Assembly (NCBI RefSeq): GCF_018614615.1
Contig: NZ_JAGGOK010000038.1
Location: 60,736-124,735, forward strand
Length of the DNA stretch: 64,000 bases
Source of the DNA: Streptomyces sp. ISL-100
GTDB lineage: Bacteria > Actinomycetota > Actinomycetes > Streptomycetales > Streptomycetaceae
Direction: 5' to 3'
Shown: positions 60,388 to 64,000 of the stretch, piece by piece
How the letters are laid out: every line of letters begins with the position of its first letter
Numbering within the stretch: position 1 is the stretch's first letter
Notes under the pieces: model-generated
The model's input: only the letters and a program-made list of their open reading frames with translations
What the model was told of the DNA's origin: nothing
Databases searched by the model: none
Program-made: the position numbers and the translations under genes

Positions 60388-60981
60388 ATGTTCGCGATAC
60401 CGCTGGGTGACGACGGCGCCGAGCTGCGCCCTCTGGAGCCTTGGAACGCTGAGGAGTTCCTGGCCCACATGGACCGCGGCCGCGAGCACATCGGCCGCTT
60501 CGTCGAACTCCCGGACCACGTCACGGACCTGGCGTCCGCCACCTCGTTCCTGCAGCGGTACGCCGACAAGGCCGCCGCCGACTCCGGGCGCCTCTACGGC
60601 ATCTGGGCCGACTCCACCCTCGTCGGCGGCGTCATGTTCCGGATCTTCGACACCGCGACCCGAAACTGCGAGGTCGGCTGCTGGCTGGAGGAGACGGTGG
60701 TCGGGCGCGGCCTGATCACCCGCGCAATCCGGGTCCTCGTCGACTGGGCGGTCGAGGAGCGCGGCATGTACCGGGTGGAGTGGATCGCGGGCTCCGACAA
60801 CACCGCCAGCCTCAAGGCCGCCAAGCGTCTCGGCATGGTCCGCGAAGGGGTGCTGCGCGAGAGCTACCTGTACCGGGGCGTACGCCATGACGAGGAGATC
60901 TGGGCCGTCCTGGCCCCTGAGTGGCGCGAGCAGCGGGAGCGTGAGACCCCGGCCGCCCAAGCCCCTGACAACCGGGCTTGA
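60388..60981 (+). CDS. GNAT-family N-acetyltransferase (RimJ/RimL type)
   Basis: 197 residues. The GNAT fold is marked by ELRPLEPWNAEEFLAHM (beta-1/alpha-1), the acetyl-CoA loop EETVVGRGLITRAIRVLVDW (about 110-129) and VEWIAGSDNTASLKAAKRLG, then MVREGVLRESYLYRG, typical of the RimJ/RimL/ribosomal-protein branch. Substrate cannot be read. The start is ATG at 60388, 5 nt after AAGGAG; a long upstream extension in frame is the antisense of the winged-helix gene. It diverges from that gene. Confidence 0.92.
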   Translation: MFAIPLGDDGAELRPLEPWNAEEFLAHMDRGREHIGRFVELPDHVTDLASATSFLQRYADKAAADSGRLYGIWADSTLVGGVMFRIFDTATRNCEVGCWLEETVVGRGLITRAIRVLVDWAVEERGMYRVEWIAGSDNTASLKAAKRLGMVREGVLRESYLYRGVRHDEEIWAVLAPEWREQRERETPAAQAPDNRA

Positions 60982-61069
60982 CCTCAACCGAGCTTCAGGT
61001 TTCAGCATGGTGGGCACGAGGGCGCGCCACCCACAGGTGCGCCGGACTGACGAACCAGGAGATACCGCC

Positions 61070-61771
61070 ATGACTGTGCACATCAATTCCCTGCCGGACC
61101 CGGCCCGTTCAGGGGTCGGTGTCGTCAAGGTCTCGACCTGGGACGTCGGTACCCCTGAGCGGCAGCGTGACGCCGTCGAAGCCATCCGGAAGGTCTGGGG
61201 AGATCCGGAGTGGCCGGACGAGGGGCTTCTCTCGTACAGCGTCTACGTCGGCGAGGACGGCAAGACCCTGCTGCATTACACGCAGTGGGTCAGCGAGGAA
61301 GCTCATCTCGCCTTCGTACGCGGAGGCCGGGTGTCGCGGGTCGCGGAGATTGACGCCGCCGTGCCGGGCATCGAGCGGCAACTGCGCTCGTACGAGCTCT
61401 ACCGCAGCACTCCGTCGAGAGACGGGGCGAGGCGAGTGCCCGGCTGCGTCGTGATCGTCGACGTCGAGTTCGACGGGCCCGACGCCGCCCGGCAGCGGGA
61501 CTGGGTCGACACGGTCTTCGAGGCGCTGGAGACAGACCCCGGCCTCCACCCCGGCGGGATCTCCGGTCACTTCCACGTCAGTACGGACGGGACTCGCGTA
61601 CTCAATTACGCCGAGTGGGAGAGCGCCGAGGCCCACATCGAGGCGCTGGGCGGGTCAGGCGGAGTGGGGTCGGCGACGCCGCAGTGGCAGAAGGTGCACT
61701 CCTACCCGGGCGTGACGGGCGGCGGGGTGAAGTGGTACACGCCCGCGCTGAGCTTCAGCTCGGTCAGCTAG
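61070..61771 (+). CDS. Tandem antibiotic-biosynthesis-monooxygenase (ABM) domain protein
   Basis: 233 residues. Two ABM-like dimeric alpha-beta barrel domains lie in tandem: the first at about 15-120 (VGVVKVSTWDVGTPERQRDA, LLHYTQWVSEEAHLAFVRGG) and the second at about 130-215 (VVIVDVEFDGPDAARQRDWV, VLNYAEWESAEAHIEALGG). The repeated Y-x-[EQ]-W and EAH motifs show the internal duplication. Such folds include cofactor-free quinone-forming monooxygenases and heme-degrading enzymes. ATG at 61070 follows AGGAG (61057-61061). The last codons lie in a 9-bp tandem repeat that continues past the stop. Confidence 0.85.
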   Translation: MTVHINSLPDPARSGVGVVKVSTWDVGTPERQRDAVEAIRKVWGDPEWPDEGLLSYSVYVGEDGKTLLHYTQWVSEEAHLAFVRGGRVSRVAEIDAAVPGIERQLRSYELYRSTPSRDGARRVPGCVVIVDVEFDGPDAARQRDWVDTVFEALETDPGLHPGGISGHFHVSTDGTRVLNYAEWESAEAHIEALGGSGGVGSATPQWQKVHSYPGVTGGGVKWYTPALSFSSVS

Positions 61772-61812
61772 TTCAGCCATTCCAGCTGGTTCAGCTCGTT
61801 CAGCTCGTTCAG
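61750..61812 (+). repeat. Seven tandem 9-bp units across the stop codon of the ABM gene
   Basis: Units: GAGCTTCAG, CTCGGTCAG, CTAGTTCAG, CCATTCCAG, CTGGTTCAG, CTCGTTCAG, CTCGTTCAG. The third unit contains the TAG stop of the ABM gene (61769-61771). The last units are identical, suggesting recent slippage. Confidence 0.88.
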
Positions 61813-61831
61813 CGCGGGCGTGCAGCGGCCG

Positions 61832-63691
61832 CTACGGGCGGAAGCGCAGCACCTGCGGGTCGTGGTCGCTGTTCTGCTCGGCGAACTCCGCGTTGATGTG
61901 CACGCTGTCGTAACTGAAGTCGTCGATCGACGGGCTGGTCAGGATCTGGTCCAGGACCTGGCTGTTGCCCTGGAAGACGTACGAGTAACGCTCGGAGCGC
62001 GGAAGGGACTTGACGGCCGGGTAGAGCGCGCCGTCGGCCGTCAGGGCCTTCGTCGTCGCCGAGAACTCGAAGTCGTTGATGTCACCCAGGACCAGCACGT
62101 CCGCGTTGCGCTGCTCCTTGAGGATGTCCTTGACGAAGGCGTTGACCGCCTGCGCCTGCTCCAGCCGCTTGACCTCCGACTTGCGCACCGGCGGCTGGTG
62201 GTGCGAAGGCAGGCCCTCGTCGCCGCCCTTCGAGCCGAAGTGGTTGGCGATCACGAAGACCGTACGGCCGCGGAAGGTGAACTCGCCGGCCAGCGGCTTG
62301 CGGCTGTTCTCCCAGGCGGCGTTCGCCGGGTCGATCCGGCCGGGGGACAGGGTCAGGGCCGCGTGGCCCTTCTCCCGTACGACACCGGTCGCGGTGGTGG
62401 CGTCGCCGGCGCCGCGGTCGGTGAAGGAGACCCGCTCGGGGTTGAAGAGGAAGACCTGGCGGATGTTGCCGCCGGGCTCGCCGCCGTCCTTGTTGTTGAC
62501 CGGGTCGACCGTGCGCCAGGCGTACGACGGGCCGCCGGCCGCCGCGATCGCCGCCGTGAACTTCTTCAGCGTCTCCTCGGCGGAGACGGTGCCGTCGTTC
62601 TTCGCGCCGTTGTCGTCCTGGATCTCCTCCAGGGCGAGGATGTCGGGCGAGGCGAGGTTGTCCACGACCGCTGCCGCCAGCGCGTCGAACTTCGCCTGCG
62701 GGTCGCTCGGGTCCAGGTTCTCGACGTTGTACGTCGCCACCGCCAGCTCACCGCGACGCTGCGGCCGGGTCGACTCGCGCTCCAGGCCGCGGTCGGTGAC
62801 CGTGCCGAGGGTGCGGGCGGTCAGCGTGTAACCGCCGAACTGGTTGAAGTCCAGGGGGCCTTCGGTCGTACCCGACAGCACATCCCCGACGTTCGCCTTC
62901 GGGAAGGGTTGCTGGGAGATCGGAGCGAGCTGCTGGATCTGGAGGCGGCCGGTGTTCTGCGAGGTGTACGAGCCGTAGACCGCGCCGCCGCGCCGGTTGT
63001 CGTTCTCGTCGGGCTTGACCGTGACCCACAGCTCGGAGTGCGGGTCGGTCGCGCCGACCACGCGCGAGGAGCCGATGCGGATGTTGGTGCCCTCCAGCGA
63101 CTCGTAGTAGTCGAGGGCGTACGCCGACGGGTCCAGCGGGAGCGCGTTGATGCTGCCGCCCGCCGCCGGGTCGCCCTCGAGGGCGTACACGGACGGAACG
63201 GACTTCGCCGAGACGGTGATTGGCGCGGGCAGTGCGTTGCCCGAGGAGACCACGGTCACGGTCGGCTTGGAGATCTGGGTGAGCGACTGGTTGCCGGACG
63301 ACGTACCGCCGGGGATGTACTCGCCCACCGTGCCCGACACCTTGACGGCGTCACCGACGGCGACGGTCGGCGCGGAGCTGGTGAAGACGAAGATGCCCTC
63401 GCTGGTGGCGGCGTCGGCGTCGGCCTGCGGGTCCTGGAACCAGAAGCCCTTCGAGCCGTACGTCCGCACGCCCGTGACGATGCCGGAGACGTCGGTGACC
63501 TGCTGACCGGCGAGCGGGGATATTCGGGTGGTGCCCTGGATGTCGTGGATCCGGGTCTCCGCCGTTGCGGACGCGGACGCGGTTGCGGACGCGGCGGACG
63601 AGCTTGCCAGGAGGCCGCCGGCCAGTGCGGTGGCCACTACGGCCGCGACGGCGGCGGATCTTGGGAGGGACGAGGAGGAACGGGCAGTCAT
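61832..63691 (-). CDS. Secreted endonuclease/exonuclease/phosphatase-family nuclease
   Basis: 619 residues. A long signal peptide (RSAAVAAVVATALAGGLLAS, Ala-rich cleavage region near residue 38) opens the protein. Residues about 45-290 hold OB-fold-like nuclease-associated domains (VTDVSGIVTGVRTYGSKGFW, VGDAVKVSGTVGEY). The catalytic EEP domain starts near 320: LAVATYNVENLDPSDPQAKF (Asn), LALEEIQDDNGA (Glu metal ligand), FVIANHFGSKGGDE (His), VLVLGDINDFEFS (Asp/Asn) and the final NSDHDPQVLRF with the general-base His. This is the ExeM/NucH type of extracellular nuclease, acting on DNA outside the cell. ATG at 63691 follows CGGAG by 7 nt; an upstream ATG at 63748 is less likely. Confidence 0.92.
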   Translation of the reverse strand: MTARSSSSLPRSAAVAAVVATALAGGLLASSSAASATASASATAETRIHDIQGTTRISPLAGQQVTDVSGIVTGVRTYGSKGFWFQDPQADADAATSEGIFVFTSSAPTVAVGDAVKVSGTVGEYIPGGTSSGNQSLTQISKPTVTVVSSGNALPAPITVSAKSVPSVYALEGDPAAGGSINALPLDPSAYALDYYESLEGTNIRIGSSRVVGATDPHSELWVTVKPDENDNRRGGAVYGSYTSQNTGRLQIQQLAPISQQPFPKANVGDVLSGTTEGPLDFNQFGGYTLTARTLGTVTDRGLERESTRPQRRGELAVATYNVENLDPSDPQAKFDALAAAVVDNLASPDILALEEIQDDNGAKNDGTVSAEETLKKFTAAIAAAGGPSYAWRTVDPVNNKDGGEPGGNIRQVFLFNPERVSFTDRGAGDATTATGVVREKGHAALTLSPGRIDPANAAWENSRKPLAGEFTFRGRTVFVIANHFGSKGGDEGLPSHHQPPVRKSEVKRLEQAQAVNAFVKDILKEQRNADVLVLGDINDFEFSATTKALTADGALYPAVKSLPRSERYSYVFQGNSQVLDQILTSPSIDDFSYDSVHINAEFAEQNSDHDPQVLRFRP

Positions 63692-63907
63692 CACGTGGCT
63701 CCGAGTGCGATGGATGAGGGGTAGAGCGTGGTGCGAAACGTGGCTCAAAACGTAGTTCTACGCGCGTCAATCTCTTGTGTGCGCCGGGGGGTTGTCAAGG
63801 GTTGCCGGATGTACGAATCCTGACGGGTACATGAACCCGGTGGCATGGGGGCAAATACGTCTACGCTGGGGGCCGCCCGACCCGCATGCGCCAAGGAGAA
63901 CCCCCAG

Positions 63908-64000
63908 ATGTCCGGTGACCGCCCGACCCTGCCGCCGGTGCGGCTCCACTCCGACGCCGAGTTGGCGCGGGAGGCGCTCATCACGCCCCCAACGCAATGG
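63908..64000 (+). CDS. Start of an unidentified gene (3' end outside window)
   Basis: Thirty-one codons from ATG at 63908, which stands 10 nt after AAGGAG (63892-63897). The protein begins MSGDRPTLPPVRLHSDAEL and continues open to the edge. The codon bias is coding-like. There is too little to assign a family. The 216 bp between it and the divergent nuclease gene must carry both promoters; I see no convincing boxes. Confidence 0.7.
   Translation, partial: MSGDRPTLPPVRLHSDAELAREALITPPTQW

Noticed and set aside
61750..61812. CRISPR-like array
   Set aside because: Units are 9 bp with no spacers.

Overview
The window looks like a stretch of Streptomyces chromosome core. Base composition is very GC-rich with strong third-position GC bias, GTG and TTG starts are common, and the gene order (uvrB, terC, uvrA, uvrC-rapZ-yvcK-whiA, gap-pgk-tpi-secG, rbpA, pgi, pgl-opcA-zwf-tal-tkt, ctaB/ctaA, suf operon, dapD) is the one I remember for the matching region of S. 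coelicolor. The genus call rests on that remembered synteny plus whiA, rbpA and a mycothiol-type family; I could not run a search.

Layout. 1-8.2 kb: the 3' part of uvrB, two TerD-family genes, terC behind a yybP-ykoY manganese riboswitch, an MFS gene, and a small reverse operon (metallo-beta-lactamase-fold hydrolase and a mycothiol-dependent-isomerase-like protein). 8.4-18.4 kb: uvrA, a PfkB kinase, a Tat-exported Rieske lipoprotein and the overlapping uvrC-rapZ-yvcK-whiA operon. 18.5-30.8 kb: a large secreted M14 carboxypeptidase, the lower-glycolysis set gap-pgk-tpiA with secG, rbpA, an MFS gene, pgi and a pair of membrane PH-domain proteins. 31-37.6 kb (reverse strand): tkt-tal-zwf-opcA-pgl, the pentose phosphate pathway, closed by an intrinsic terminator. 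37.9-43.2 kb: heme O synthase (ctaB), a small conserved-looking protein, an amidohydrolase-like protein, heme A synthase (ctaA) and an ABC exporter pair.

43.4-50.0 kb: a complete iron-sulfur assembly operon sufR-B-D-Rieske-C-S-U-T with a readable leaderless promoter and SufR operator. 50.1-54.4 kb: a membrane protein, an SMR efflux gene plus TetR regulator with two tandem operators, an HxlR-regulator/peroxiredoxin fusion and a divergent MFS gene. 54.5-64 kb: dapD and a second DapA-like gene, a more accessory-looking stretch (YdcF-like protein, a one-helix membrane protein, a 74-residue secreted protein), an SDR, a frameshifted winged-helix gene, a GNAT, a duplicated monooxygenase-fold protein, a secreted nuclease and the first codons of a further gene.

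Central carbon metabolism is unusually concentrated: glycolysis and the pentose phosphate pathway lie within 16 kb, next to the genes for heme A and Fe-S cluster assembly that feed respiration. The less ordinary items are the riboswitch with a perfect anti-Shine-Dalgarno, the TerD/FtsK-like fusion with a broken P-loop, the regulator-peroxiredoxin fusion, the double operator on the SMR gene, a dispersed inverted-repeat family that supplies the stop codon of one transporter, and the unknown secreted peptide. I saw no tRNA or rRNA genes, CRISPR array, insertion sequence, prophage or origin.
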